This document shows positions 5,499-14,636 of a stretch of DNA of 42,330 bases, piece by piece. The notes under the pieces were generated by a model. The model made no database searches and was not told the DNA's origin. It was given only the letters and a program-made list of their open reading frames with translations. Position numbers and translations under genes: made by a program. The first letter of the stretch is position 1. Each line of letters opens with the position of its first letter. This DNA comes from a virus, in IMG/VR virus record IMGVR_UViG_3300009168_000067, positions 1 to 42,330 of that record; one strand, given 5' to 3'.

Positions 5499-6846
5499 TA
5501 TCCCGCCGCCATTCCCCTTCCAAGTCACAGGTGGTCACTATCTCGCGGCTCGTGGGCGTGTCGGCCTGCATGACGAAATGGGATTGGGCAAGTCGCGCCA
5601 ACTAGTGATGGCGGCAAACGAGATAAATGCCAAACGCGGCATTGTGATTGGGCCTGCCAAGCTGCGACGCAACTGGCACAAGGAATTCCGCAAGTGGTCG
5701 AACGTCCAGTACAAGATTACAGAGGGTCGGACGATCCATGACTTTCTGGCGTGGGAAAGAGGGCGGTTTCACATATTGTTAACGAGCTATGAGCAAGCAA
5801 CCAAGTGGGCACAGAGCATTTATAACACGGGCGAATTCATCGATTTTGTCGGCTTTGATGAAGGACATTATCTCAAGAATGGGGAAGCCAATCGAACAAA
5901 AGCAATACTGGGTCCAACGTATGACGGCACCGGAGGGCTTATCAACTGGGCAGAACACGTCTGGCACCTATCAGGTACTCCAATGGCGAATGACCCCATC
6001 GACATTTATACATTTCTACGAATGGCAGGGGCAACTACATTGCCGATTGGTAAATTTGTTAAAAAATACTTCTACTCCAATCCCAGTGCCTATGGTAGCC
6101 GGCAAACCAGCAGGCCAGAAGCCGAAACAGAGCTAAAGGCGTTGATTGATGCATTCCGCATACGGCGTACGCTGCCAGAGGTAGGAATTCAGTTACCACC
6201 GTTGATGCTAGACATGCTGGAGGTGGATGGCGACACACGCTATATCGTGGACTTGCTCAAGGAGTATCCCGGCCTTGACGTGGCAATTGTGCGAGCCGTG
6301 CGTGAGGGTGGTCTAAGCTTTCTGGACGCGCAACATGTGATGACGTTGAGACGGCTACTCGCAGAAGCCAAGGCCCCGGCTTATGCTCACATCCTGTACG
6401 AAGAGCTAAAAATCAACGGCTACCAGAAGCGGATTGTGATGGGCTTTCATGTTGCGGCATTGGAGTTTATTTACAAGTTCCTGAGTGCTCGCAATATCCC
6501 GGCTGTGCTAGTCAATGGCACAATTAGCGATGCACAGGCTCAGGCTCGCATTGACATGTTTCAGGACGATCCCAACTGCATCGTGTTTTTAGGCAACTTT
6601 ACATCGGCTGGCATTGGCACCACCTTGCATGCGTCCAGTTGGACCGACATGCTTGAAAGCTGGTGGGGACCGGAGAAAAATGCTCAAGCGATCAAGCGCA
6701 TGCACCGGATCGGCCAAACGCAGCCGTGTCGTGCGCGTTTCATTGCCCTAGCCAACACATTTGACATTGCTGTAAACCAACTCGTGGCCGATAAGGTCGA
6801 AGCAATAGCACCGTTTGACGGCAGAATGACCGCAATGGCGACTTGA
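5488..6846 (+). CDS. SNF2/DEAD-like superfamily 2 helicase
   Basis: This is a two-lobe SF2 ATPase of the SNF2 group with 452 aa. Walker A is DEMGLGKS (29-36), the Walker B box is DEGH (124-127), motif III is LSGTPMAND, and the second lobe has GIGTTLHA and QAIKRMHRIGQT (motif VI, arginine finger). These residues bind and hydrolyse ATP and drive movement on double-stranded DNA. In phages this gene sits in the replication cluster, as here, between a resolvase and a Cas4-like nuclease, so a role in fork remodelling or recombination is likely. ATG 5488 overlaps the resolvase stop by 11 bases and begins just before the domain. Upstream GTG 5449 is the alternative. Confidence 0.92.
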   Translation: MQSNIPPPFPFQVTGGHYLAARGRVGLHDEMGLGKSRQLVMAANEINAKRGIVIGPAKLRRNWHKEFRKWSNVQYKITEGRTIHDFLAWERGRFHILLTSYEQATKWAQSIYNTGEFIDFVGFDEGHYLKNGEANRTKAILGPTYDGTGGLINWAEHVWHLSGTPMANDPIDIYTFLRMAGATTLPIGKFVKKYFYSNPSAYGSRQTSRPEAETELKALIDAFRIRRTLPEVGIQLPPLMLDMLEVDGDTRYIVDLLKEYPGLDVAIVRAVREGGLSFLDAQHVMTLRRLLAEAKAPAYAHILYEELKINGYQKRIVMGFHVAALEFIYKFLSARNIPAVLVNGTISDAQAQARIDMFQDDPNCIVFLGNFTSAGIGTTLHASSWTDMLESWWGPEKNAQAIKRMHRIGQTQPCRARFIALANTFDIAVNQLVADKVEAIAPFDGRMTAMAT

Positions 6847-6862
6847 CCGTATCTCAGAAATC

Positions 6863-6887
6863 TTGTAACCCTAGAGTGTTGTAACCC
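6863..6887 (+). repeat. TTGTAACCC direct repeat
   Basis: TTGTAACCC occurs at 6863-6871 and 6879-6887, 16 bp apart, in the 56-bp gap between the helicase and the next gene. A related TTGTAACC lies at 188-195 before the first early genes. The location fits a small operator or a weak promoter. No function is established. Confidence 0.6.
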
Positions 6888-6902
6888 AACCAAGGATGGA
6901 TC

Positions 6903-7283
6903 ATGTCAATCTCTATTACCTTTACAGACCTCACGCCTGCGGAGGCTGTCGCCCTCTTAAACGGTGGTGCTCCTGCCACCACACAGGCCGGCACGCCAAT
7001 GGCACCGCCAACGGCCCCGCCCATGCCACAGGCACCCGCACCCGTGCCTGCGCCCACGCCAGCCCCACCGCCTGCCGCCGCTCCCGCCGCCCCGGCCGTG
7101 TCGGGCAAGCTTGGACAATGCTTGTCCACGATGGACGCCTATGTGAAGGCACGCGGTGCGACCGGCGTTGCCGATGCCAAAAAGGTTTTAGCTCAGGTGC
7201 AGCTACAGCGACCGCAGGACGCCAACGAGGCGCAGCTTGACTGGCTGATTACGGCATTCGCAAATACGCAGTGGGTTCCGTAG
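6903..7283 (+). CDS. Pro/Ala-rich linker protein (126 aa)
   Basis: ATG 6903 follows AAGGATGG. Residues 1-20 form a small start segment (ITFTDLTPAEAVALLNGG), residues 23-66 are a low-complexity Ala/Pro/Thr linker with repeated PAP and APP units, and residues about 67-126 form a compact helical domain (GQCLSTMDAYVKARGATGVADAKKVLAQVQ, then LDWLITAF). The linker is probably an extended tether. Its place between helicase and nuclease suggests an accessory replication factor. Which partner it holds is unknown. Confidence 0.7.
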   Translation: MSISITFTDLTPAEAVALLNGGAPATTQAGTPMAPPTAPPMPQAPAPVPAPTPAPPPAAAPAAPAVSGKLGQCLSTMDAYVKARGATGVADAKKVLAQVQLQRPQDANEAQLDWLITAFANTQWVP

Positions 7284-7284
7284 C

Positions 7285-8580
7285 ATGACAGAGCAAACCG
7301 GCCGTGCGCATAGCATCTATGCGGCTTCTGCTTCCGAGAGGTGGTTGAATTGCACGGGGAGTATCCCCGCCACGGCCGGTTTGCCCGAGGGCTTGGGATC
7401 GTCCTACGCAATGGACGGCACCGAGGCCCACGAATTGCTGTCCTACGCATTGCTGAACGGCTACAAGTCTGCCTACGCGGCTCACATGGCATTGCAGCCA
7501 GAATGGTTCTACCGGCACGACACCGAAGAAATAAGACTTGAAAGTGTGCAAGAAGGTTTGGACCACATTTGGGATTTGATTGACGCTTATGGTCCCGGCA
7601 ACAACGTATGGCTGGAAACGCAATTCCAATTCCCAAGCACTGTCACTGACGATGTCGGTGGCACGACTGATGTGGCGATTTATATCCAAGATTTCGACAT
7701 GTTGGTTATTGCCGACTATAAACATGGCGCTGGTGTGATGGTAGACGTGCATGACAACACACAGATGCTTACGTACGCTGTAAGCGTAAGGCACGAGTTA
7801 CGCAAGCAAGGCATGCCACTCACCGGCAAGACGGCATACCGATTGATCGTGATCCAACCGCGGGCTTTCAGCAAGTGGGGCCATATCCGCGAGTGGGTTA
7901 CGGATGATAATCGGCTAGACCTTTTCATCGGTGAGGTTGACATCGCTGTCCGCAAGTCGCGCTCGCCCACGCCAGAGCTAGTACCGGGCAAGTGGTGCCG
8001 GTGGTGCCCCGCCTTTTCGACCTGTCCCGCTGCCGAAGAGAAGCGCGTGCGGTCGATCCCGCTCCCACAATTCCAGAGCCTCGAAATGGTGCAGCAAGCA
8101 GGCTTGCCAGAAGCCAAAGCCATCGACTTGAACCGGCTGGCAACGATCCTCGCAGCAGAGGATATGCTGATGGAATGGTTCAAGTCGGTGCGAAGCCATG
8201 CGATGGAGCTAGCCAAGAACGGCGTCAACATTCCCGGTTTCAAGCTAGTGGAAGCGCAAGCTAGGTCGAAGTGGCGCGGTGAACCACGGGCTATCGCGGT
8301 GCAGCTAGCACATATCATCAGCTACCCCGACCCTACGGTATTCATGCCGCCCTCGCTGGTGACGATCACAGAGGCAAAGCGGTTCATCAAGGAACAGATT
8401 TACGAAGCCGTTGGCAAGGGCAGCAGTAAGAAGCTGGTGGAAGAAGCCAACAAGGCAATTGCAACGCTGGTGACAAAGGAGAGTAGCGGAAACCTGACAT
8501 TGGTGCCGATAGATGATGCAAGACCTGCTATTATCAATCCTAGCAGGATTGAATTCAACCCCGTAGAAGGTGCGAAATGA
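7285..8580 (+). CDS. Cas4/RecB-like PD-(D/E)XK nuclease (DUF2800)
   Basis: This 431-aa nuclease matches the DUF2800 group of phage exonucleases. Visible motifs are SASERWLNCTGS with Cys23, GTEAHELL with His49, the metal-binding Asp129 in GTTDVAIY, ADYK (Asp144, Lys146), and the Gln160/Tyr164 motif in NTQMLTYA. Cys238, Cys241 and Cys247 (WCRWCPAFSTC), together with Cys23, form the four-Cys iron-sulfur cluster typical of Cas4 and AddB. The protein should resect DNA ends for recombination, working with the single-strand binding protein encoded just downstream. ATG 7285 is one base after the previous stop. The C-terminal part (about 300-431) is less conserved. Confidence 0.9.
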   Translation: MTEQTGRAHSIYAASASERWLNCTGSIPATAGLPEGLGSSYAMDGTEAHELLSYALLNGYKSAYAAHMALQPEWFYRHDTEEIRLESVQEGLDHIWDLIDAYGPGNNVWLETQFQFPSTVTDDVGGTTDVAIYIQDFDMLVIADYKHGAGVMVDVHDNTQMLTYAVSVRHELRKQGMPLTGKTAYRLIVIQPRAFSKWGHIREWVTDDNRLDLFIGEVDIAVRKSRSPTPELVPGKWCRWCPAFSTCPAAEEKRVRSIPLPQFQSLEMVQQAGLPEAKAIDLNRLATILAAEDMLMEWFKSVRSHAMELAKNGVNIPGFKLVEAQARSKWRGEPRAIAVQLAHIISYPDPTVFMPPSLVTITEAKRFIKEQIYEAVGKGSSKKLVEEANKAIATLVTKESSGNLTLVPIDDARPAIINPSRIEFNPVEGAK

Positions 8581-8780
8581 GAGAAGGACCAACACAGCTT
8601 ACTGCTTTGCTGCTTGGCAAGGCCGAAGTGGTGAGCTTGGTAATCTATGACCTTGGTCATATGCTTATGTCTGTAAACATATCAGACGAAGCATTTACCA
8701 AGGCTGTGCGTGGCTTGGTGGAACAGGCTAAAGCCTTTCCCGAAAGCTCGCTAAACTCCATCAAGGTAGGAGACGAGTGA
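8577..8780 (+). CDS. small hypothetical protein (67 aa)
   Basis: ATG 8577 overlaps the TGA of the nuclease gene (ATGA). The 67-aa product is helical, with a hydrophobic middle (LLLGKAEVVSLVIYDLGHMLMSV) that is too polar for a membrane span and a C-terminal helix (FTKAVRGLVEQAKAFP). It is unrecognised. It is wedged between the Cas4-like nuclease and the single-strand DNA-binding protein and could be a small cofactor of either. Confidence 0.6.
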   Translation: MREGPTQLTALLLGKAEVVSLVIYDLGHMLMSVNISDEAFTKAVRGLVEQAKAFPESSLNSIKVGDE

Positions 8781-9679
8781 TGACAACAACGATCATGCGT
8801 AACTCAACGGTTGGTGATGATTGGATTAGGCAGATTTGCGCTGCCAACCCGACCACCATCATGCCCAAGAGCAAGCCAGACGATCCGCGCCTGATCCAGA
8901 CGGGTCCATGCCGGCTGGCGTTCCCCGTGTTGTGGGAGCCAAAGGCACCCTACTCGCGCAAGGATGATCCGACTGCCAAGCCGGTGTATTCGGTCACGGC
9001 TCTGTATACGCCGTATACAGATAAGAACGTCTTTTATGGCGAGTATTACACCCGTGCCGGCGAGACGTTCAGCGACCACTATAACCCTCAGACACAGCAA
9101 TACTATGGACTTGAAAACCCGTTTCATGACGGTGCGGACAAGTCGATGAAGTTTGAGGGTTACACTGCCGGCCTGATGTATATGAACCATAGCAGCCAAT
9201 TCAAGCCGACACTGGTCACAAGCCAGCCTGACGGCAAGGGTGGTTATGTGCCGGTCACGCGAGAGGAACAGATTTACCCCGGCGTGTGGGCGATCTTGGT
9301 GCTCAACACCTACCCCTACGGCAAGACACCACCAAGGCCGAAGAAGGGTGTTGGCTTTGGCATTTCTGCCGTGATGATTATTGGTGACGACTACAACCTG
9401 TCGGGCGGCTCCATCGACGCGGCGCGAGCGTTTGCCGGCGTCAAGGTCGCCCCGCCGACGATCAACCCGGCCGCTCTGGCCGGCATGGTCCCACCGCCCT
9501 CAGGAGGCGTGCCCGGAGGGCAAACGATGCCTCCCCTTGGTATGGCACCCGGCTACCAGTTTGCGCCGCCTGCGGGGTCCGCAGGGGCCTTCGTGCCGCC
9601 ACCCCCGCCCGTGCCGATGGCGCACGGCATGGGAGGCACCATGCCTGCTGATGACGATAGGTCTAGCATAGGACTGTAA
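8780..9679 (+). CDS. single-stranded DNA-binding protein (DUF2815, gp2.5-like)
   Basis: This 299-aa protein has a DUF2815 OB-fold region at about 35-215 (RLAFPVLWEPKAPYS, then KPVYSVTALYTP and GVWAILVLNTYPYG), the family of phage single-strand binding proteins related to T7 gp2.5. The family coats ssDNA and contacts polymerase and helicase. Residues 230-285 are a Pro/Gly/Met-rich linker (many PPP and GGxP steps) that ends in an acidic tip, ADDDRSSIGL, the usual partner-docking tail of SSBs. ATG 8780 with GGAG 8 bases upstream is chosen over GTG 8777. The position between nuclease and polymerase fits. Confidence 0.85.
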   Translation: MTTTIMRNSTVGDDWIRQICAANPTTIMPKSKPDDPRLIQTGPCRLAFPVLWEPKAPYSRKDDPTAKPVYSVTALYTPYTDKNVFYGEYYTRAGETFSDHYNPQTQQYYGLENPFHDGADKSMKFEGYTAGLMYMNHSSQFKPTLVTSQPDGKGGYVPVTREEQIYPGVWAILVLNTYPYGKTPPRPKKGVGFGISAVMIIGDDYNLSGGSIDAARAFAGVKVAPPTINPAALAGMVPPPSGGVPGGQTMPPLGMAPGYQFAPPAGSAGAFVPPPPPVPMAHGMGGTMPADDDRSSIGL

Positions 9680-9685
9680 AAAAAA

Positions 9686-10036
9686 ATGAGCCACGCCAAG
9701 AGACAAGCTGAAATGCTCGATCCGTTGCCGGTACATGGCTACAAGCCGCAGAACCAAGATGCGATTGACCAGATCAATCGCAACAAGGAAATTGAGGAAG
9801 TCGTTTTGCGGCTATGCGACAGAATGAAAGTCGGCCGTGACGAATACTCGCCGTTTGACCAGCGTTGGTTGAGCATCGCAGTCACGCATTTCGAGCAGGG
9901 CTTTATGGCCTTGAACCGGGCTATATCTAAGCCGGGTCGGGTCAAGCTTGACGTTGACGAAGCTTTCGACCGTATCATGGAAGCCGAGTTGGAGAACATG
10001 ATTGGCACGACAGAAGGCCGCGACAACGGGGTTTGA
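9686..10036 (+). CDS. Acb2-like cyclic-nucleotide sponge (DUF7681)
   Basis: This 116-aa helical protein matches the Acb2/Tad1-hairpin (DUF7681) pattern. A long helix (residues 26-48) leads to FDQRWLSIAVTHFEQGFMAL, then NRAISKP, at about 54-80; the motif RW-(L)-xI-xxTxxxxGFMAL-RA-x-xP is the family signature. Acb2 is known to assemble as a hexamer and sequester the cyclic di- and trinucleotide signals of CBASS and Thoeris immunity. The first 25 residues and the acidic C-terminus extend beyond the usual 90-100 aa core. The start sits at the end of an A9 tract right after the SSB stop with no good Shine-Dalgarno, and it is in the same frame as SSB. Confidence 0.75.
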   Translation: MSHAKRQAEMLDPLPVHGYKPQNQDAIDQINRNKEIEEVVLRLCDRMKVGRDEYSPFDQRWLSIAVTHFEQGFMALNRAISKPGRVKLDVDEAFDRIMEAELENMIGTTEGRDNGV

Positions 10037-12291
10037 TGCTAGCTGATCTGATCCTTGACGTAGAGACGCGCTCCTGCCTTCCGTTAAAGAAGGTGGGAGC
10101 GCACCGCTATTCGTTAGACAATTCCACGCAATGCTTTATCGCCTGCTACGGACAGCACAGCAAAGACATTAAGCGCTGGCGTCCGTTGGTTGAGCCGCCA
10201 CCCTACGATCTGGTGACGCACATTGCCGATGGCGGCAAGGTGGTGGCCCATAACGCGCAGTTCGAGCGCGTGATCTGGAACAACACGATCCGGCGCGACT
10301 ACCCGTTCCTGCCACCCATGACGATTGAACAAATGTCATGCACAATGGTGCGTGCGTTCAGTTGCAATTTGCCGGGTAAGCTGGAGCAATTGCTCAAGGT
10401 GCTTGGCCTGCCCGAGAAAGACATGAGTGGTCATGCTGTCATGCAGCGGATCACGCGACCTCGCAAGGTGGCTGCTGACGGCACTGTCACATGGTGGGAG
10501 GATGAAGATCGGATCGGCGTGGTCGAGGATTACTGTGAGCAAGACGTATACAGCGAGGGCTTTATCCACGCCACATTGCCAGAGCTATCGGAGGAAGAGT
10601 TAGCCCTCTGGCGGCTTGACCAGTACATCAATGAGCGTGGTGTGCCGATTGATATGGCATTTGTCAATCGTGCTGCCGAGTTAGTCGAATACGCCAAGCG
10701 TCGCGCCCATGACGAGATATGGAAGCTAACGGGCGGTGAAGTTAGTAAGACCACCGATGTGCAAGGTTTGACACGCTGGCTCAACAAGCGAGGCGTCACC
10801 ACGGGTAGCTTACGCGCAGGCGACAGGGCACGCCTGATTGCAATGGCGGAATTCCTTGGCGACGACGAAGCCGAAGGCGTCATAGAGACGCGGATGACAG
10901 GGGCCAAGACCAGCACGGCCAAGTACAAAGCGCAGCAGCTTACGGTTTGTGCTGACGGCTACGAGCGCGGATCGCTGCAATTCGGCGGTGCGCAGCAGAC
11001 AATGCGATGGGCCGGCAGGCTCACGCAGAAACAGAATTACCCGCGCGTTGCCGACGACAACGAGGAACAGATCGTCGCTTTCGTAGTCGGGTTGACCAAG
11101 GATACCACCCGGCCGCTTTCACAGATTTACGACATGATCGAAGCCATAGGCCCGCCCAACCTCGCCAACGGCGACAGACAGGACGGCCTTGCGACGTTGA
11201 CGTGGCTGTCCAGAAGCCTGCGCAGCACGATAGGGGTGGTTGATCCGCGCGACACGCTAATTGGTGGTGACTTTAGCAACATCGAAGGTCGCGTCAATGC
11301 GTGGCTATCCGACGAGCACTGGAAGCTGCAAGCTTTTCGTGCGTATGACACCGGCACCGGACCAGACTTGTATAACTTGGCATTCGCCCGGTCCTTTAAC
11401 GTGCCAGTCGAAAGCGTTACCAAGCCCCAGCGACAGATCGGCAAGGTGGAAGAGTTAGCATGCGGTTATCAGGGCGGTGTTGGTGCTTTCGTGACGATGG
11501 TCAACACCTACCTCATCAAGCTAGTCGGTTTGGCAAAGGCTATTCAGCAGACCACGCCTGCCGACCAATGGGATGCTATGGCAGCGAGGTATCAGCGAGC
11601 CACGGACAAATTCGACCTTGACGAATTCGTGTGGACGGCAGTCAAACTGGCGGTGGTTGGCTGGCGCAAAGTAAACCCGCAGATCGTCAGTAACTGGTGG
11701 GAGCTACAGGATGCGGCGATTACCGCAACGCTCTACCCCAGCAGCGTTGTCCCCGTGTATGGCGGTAGGTGTAAGTACGTCTCGGACGGTAACTTTCTCT
11801 ACTGCGTTGTTCCAAGCGGCGGCGCTCTAATGTACTGCCAGCCTCACGTTGTTGAGGAAACCAAAGAGGTAATCTACGATGGTGCGCAGTATATAACCAC
11901 GGACACTTTACTGCCCGAAGAGCTTGACGCGCTGGTTTCTCAAGGTTACAAGGTTACACAACGCAAATCACGCGGCGTCCGGTTCTACGGGTTAAGCGAT
12001 ACAAAGCAGTGGGTTAGGAAAGCTTTGTACGGTGGGTACCAGTGCGAGAACATCGTGCAGCGCGTAGCACGTGATGTAATGGCGGCGGCAATGCGACGTG
12101 CCGACGCTGCCGGCTTCTCGTTACGCCTCACAGTACATGACGAGCTTTTGGCTTTGACTAGGCTTAACTGGTACGAACGGCCCGCTGACCGGGAGAGGCA
12201 ATTTAAATGTCTGATGGAGCAGCCGTTGACGTGGGCACCGGGTCTACCAGTGGTAGCCAAAACATGGTCGGGACCAACGTACACCAAGTGA
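10036..12291 (+). CDS. family A DNA polymerase with 3'-5' exonuclease
   Basis: This 751-aa replicative polymerase has an N-terminal DnaQ-like exonuclease (Asp8 and Glu10 in LILDVETRS; AHNAQFERVIWNN; EDYCEQDV). The polymerase region has motif A GGDFSNIEGR with Asp412, motif B in the helix before ACGYQGGVGAF, and motif C TVHDELL with His701-Asp702. The metal-binding Asp residues are all present, so it should be active. The form GDFSNIEGR with GYQGG belongs to a distinct phage PolA group that usually neighbours DUF2800 and DUF2815 genes, as here. ATG 10036 overlaps the previous stop (TGATG). Confidence 0.93.
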   Translation: MLADLILDVETRSCLPLKKVGAHRYSLDNSTQCFIACYGQHSKDIKRWRPLVEPPPYDLVTHIADGGKVVAHNAQFERVIWNNTIRRDYPFLPPMTIEQMSCTMVRAFSCNLPGKLEQLLKVLGLPEKDMSGHAVMQRITRPRKVAADGTVTWWEDEDRIGVVEDYCEQDVYSEGFIHATLPELSEEELALWRLDQYINERGVPIDMAFVNRAAELVEYAKRRAHDEIWKLTGGEVSKTTDVQGLTRWLNKRGVTTGSLRAGDRARLIAMAEFLGDDEAEGVIETRMTGAKTSTAKYKAQQLTVCADGYERGSLQFGGAQQTMRWAGRLTQKQNYPRVADDNEEQIVAFVVGLTKDTTRPLSQIYDMIEAIGPPNLANGDRQDGLATLTWLSRSLRSTIGVVDPRDTLIGGDFSNIEGRVNAWLSDEHWKLQAFRAYDTGTGPDLYNLAFARSFNVPVESVTKPQRQIGKVEELACGYQGGVGAFVTMVNTYLIKLVGLAKAIQQTTPADQWDAMAARYQRATDKFDLDEFVWTAVKLAVVGWRKVNPQIVSNWWELQDAAITATLYPSSVVPVYGGRCKYVSDGNFLYCVVPSGGALMYCQPHVVEETKEVIYDGAQYITTDTLLPEELDALVSQGYKVTQRKSRGVRFYGLSDTKQWVRKALYGGYQCENIVQRVARDVMAAAMRRADAAGFSLRLTVHDELLALTRLNWYERPADRERQFKCLMEQPLTWAPGLPVVAKTWSGPTYTK

Positions 12292-12527
12292 TGCAATATC
12301 CCGCAGCCAAGCTTGACGGGCTGCTGCACCACATGCTGGCGATTGGTCTGAATGTTGACGTGCCCACGTCAGCAATTGTTGACGTACTAGGTGCAACGAC
12401 AGGCAAGACACCGGAGCACTTAGGCCCGTATGTCGGCCGGTTTAACCTCTACATGCAGCGCCGTGGTTATTCCCACCGGCTTGTGGTTGGTAATGCGTTC
12501 AAGTCCTATCGCCTCATATCGTTGTGA
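12291..12527 (+). CDS. small hypothetical protein (78 aa)
   Basis: The start at 12291 is chosen because it overlaps the polymerase stop (TGATG), the same junction style as at 10036. The frame is open further upstream inside the polymerase gene, but those starts would create an 85-bp overlap. The 78-aa protein is small and helical, with a basic C-terminus (RGYSHRLVVGNAFKSYRL) and a middle segment (SAIVDVLGATTGKTPEHLGPYVGRF) like a winged-helix or HTH part. I assign no family. Confidence 0.6.
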   Translation: MQYPAAKLDGLLHHMLAIGLNVDVPTSAIVDVLGATTGKTPEHLGPYVGRFNLYMQRRGYSHRLVVGNAFKSYRLISL

Positions 12528-12536
12528 GGTTGAGCT

Positions 12537-14636
12537 ATGCCAACCGGGGCGGAAGCGGCTGCATTAGCCACACTAGGCTTTCGGGTTTTTAGGATACGGG
12601 AGCGTGATAAGAAACCCGCCATCAAAGCCTTTCCAGAGCTTGCTACGTCAGACGCTAGCGTTATCAGGGCTGAATGGGGTAGCGATGGTGCTTACAATAT
12701 TGGCATCGCTACTGGTAATGGCTACGTTGTATTCGATCTTGACCTCCATAAGCATCTTGGAATTAAAGAAGCCTTCACCAAAGCCGGCGGTCATTTTGAG
12801 ACGAGAATACATGTAAGCCCGCAAGGTGGTTGGCACGTATTTTACAGGCTCAAGCCTGACGATCATTTTATGACAGTGCAGAATGTGATTTCTGGTATCG
12901 ACGTGCGATGTGACGGTGGCTATGTCGTTGGTCCCGGCTCGATGATTATCGATATGGTGAAAGGCATTGCCGGCTTCTATGAAGTTAGGTCCGATCTGCC
13001 GATGGCCGATCTTCCTGATGCTCTGCGTGGTATCCTCAAGCCAGCCAAGAGCCGAAGGGAACGGCTCAACGGTCATGCTGACAGCGAGAAGTCCATCCCT
13101 CTGTACCGGGACTATCTGCTACGCCTTGCCCCGCCTGCCATCGAGGGACAAGGAGGCAATCAAACCACCTATGGCGTAGCCTGCATGGGGGTTAGAGACT
13201 ATGGGCTGACGCCCATAACCGTATGGAACCTGATGCTGGAAGATTATAACTTCCGTTGCGTACCGCCGTGGGACAGAGACGATCTGGAACGGATCGTAGA
13301 GAATGCCGACAACTACGCCATAGGCGACTTGGGATCACGCGACCCCGACGTGGTGTTGAGCGAATTTCGATTTAATCCGATACCGCCGCCAGTTGCCGAT
13401 CCAGGCTTGTTCGATACAGCGGCTTTCGACCCTGACAACATACCGGCACAAGACTGGCTGATGCCGCACTTCCTCCTGCGAGGCGAGCTAACCATACTGG
13501 CAGGCCCTAGTGGTGTAGGCAAGTCAAGCCTTATGCTGACGGCAGCGGCGCATGCTGCCGTAGGCCGACAATTCGGCATACTGGAACCACGCTATGCCTT
13601 TGATAGTCTGGTGGTCAATGCAGAGGATAGCGTTGCCGTGATGCAAGGCCGCTTGTGGGCGGCGTGTAAGGTCCACCATATCGACTACGAGCCAACCATT
13701 AATGGTGGTCGCGTCAAGCTGTTTGACGACAGTCTCGGCTTGATACTGGCTGACGTACAAGGAGGAAAGATCGTCATACCTCAGGAAACAATTGCTTTCT
13801 TTGACGAGGTTATGCGTCGTCATCCCACCATCAAAGTATTTTTTCTTGATCCGCTAGGTCAGATGATGGGCAGCGGGATCAACGAGAATGACAACGGCCA
13901 GATGGGCATTGTCATGCGATTGTTGGTATGGTTGGCTAGGCGGTATAATGTTGCCCTCGTGATTGGGCAGCATGTACCGAAACGGCTGCAAGAGAGTAAG
14001 GACTTTGACCCTTCTAGCATGGACAACGTGCGTGGGGCATCAGCTATAACCGGCCGTGCGCGTATTGTGACGGTCATGTGGGGCCAGACACTAATTGAAC
14101 GGGTAGAACAAGGTACGCATCCCGACGTGGTGTCTGCGCGATTTGTGAAAAACAGCTATGGTTGGTATCCAAGAGAACCATCTTGGTTTCAGCGGAAGGT
14201 AGAGTACGTCAAAGCCAGCAATGACGGTTTGCACAGAGACAGCTACGTAACGCTTGAGCCAGTTAATGGCCGTGCGCTAATAAGCGCTGTTGAGGCTAGA
14301 CGTATAGAGATAATAGGCAAATACCTGATTGAATTTAGTATGACAGCCGTAGGACCAGAGACAGCGGCAACATGGATACTAAGTGAAGGTAGCGGTGAAT
14401 TATCACAGGATAGTGAGGTTCACGATATTGGCACACGCCGTGGCATGGCCGACAAACTGCGCAAGATGTTTGCCCGTGGTGCGAGGACATTTCAGTATAT
14501 TGCCGATAATGGTGACACATACATCATGTCATTGGACGTTAGCCAGTCACGTGCTCACCAAATTGTGATGTTGCCGACGAGCAATAAAATCGTGCTACCA
14601 ACTCCGGTGCTACCAATGGGAGGGGCTAAGACATGA
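12537..14636 (+). CDS. bifunctional Prim-Pol primase and RecA-fold helicase/ATPase
   Basis: This 699-aa replication protein starts with a Prim-Pol domain (about 1-165): VFDLDL gives the metal-binding Asp67 and Asp69, SPQGGWHVFYRL holds the His100 motif, and GIDVRCDGGYVVGPGS follows. After a linker, a RecA-like ATPase of the AAA_25/RepA type runs from about 305 to 560, with Walker A GPSGVGKS (323-330) and Walker B VFFLDPLG (Asp438). The C-terminus (about 590-699) looks like a winged-helix region. The protein should lay primers and unwind the fork for the family A polymerase. The start follows GAGGTTGAG. Confidence 0.9.
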   Translation: MPTGAEAAALATLGFRVFRIRERDKKPAIKAFPELATSDASVIRAEWGSDGAYNIGIATGNGYVVFDLDLHKHLGIKEAFTKAGGHFETRIHVSPQGGWHVFYRLKPDDHFMTVQNVISGIDVRCDGGYVVGPGSMIIDMVKGIAGFYEVRSDLPMADLPDALRGILKPAKSRRERLNGHADSEKSIPLYRDYLLRLAPPAIEGQGGNQTTYGVACMGVRDYGLTPITVWNLMLEDYNFRCVPPWDRDDLERIVENADNYAIGDLGSRDPDVVLSEFRFNPIPPPVADPGLFDTAAFDPDNIPAQDWLMPHFLLRGELTILAGPSGVGKSSLMLTAAAHAAVGRQFGILEPRYAFDSLVVNAEDSVAVMQGRLWAACKVHHIDYEPTINGGRVKLFDDSLGLILADVQGGKIVIPQETIAFFDEVMRRHPTIKVFFLDPLGQMMGSGINENDNGQMGIVMRLLVWLARRYNVALVIGQHVPKRLQESKDFDPSSMDNVRGASAITGRARIVTVMWGQTLIERVEQGTHPDVVSARFVKNSYGWYPREPSWFQRKVEYVKASNDGLHRDSYVTLEPVNGRALISAVEARRIEIIGKYLIEFSMTAVGPETAATWILSEGSGELSQDSEVHDIGTRRGMADKLRKMFARGARTFQYIADNGDTYIMSLDVSQSRAHQIVMLPTSNKIVLPTPVLPMGGAKT

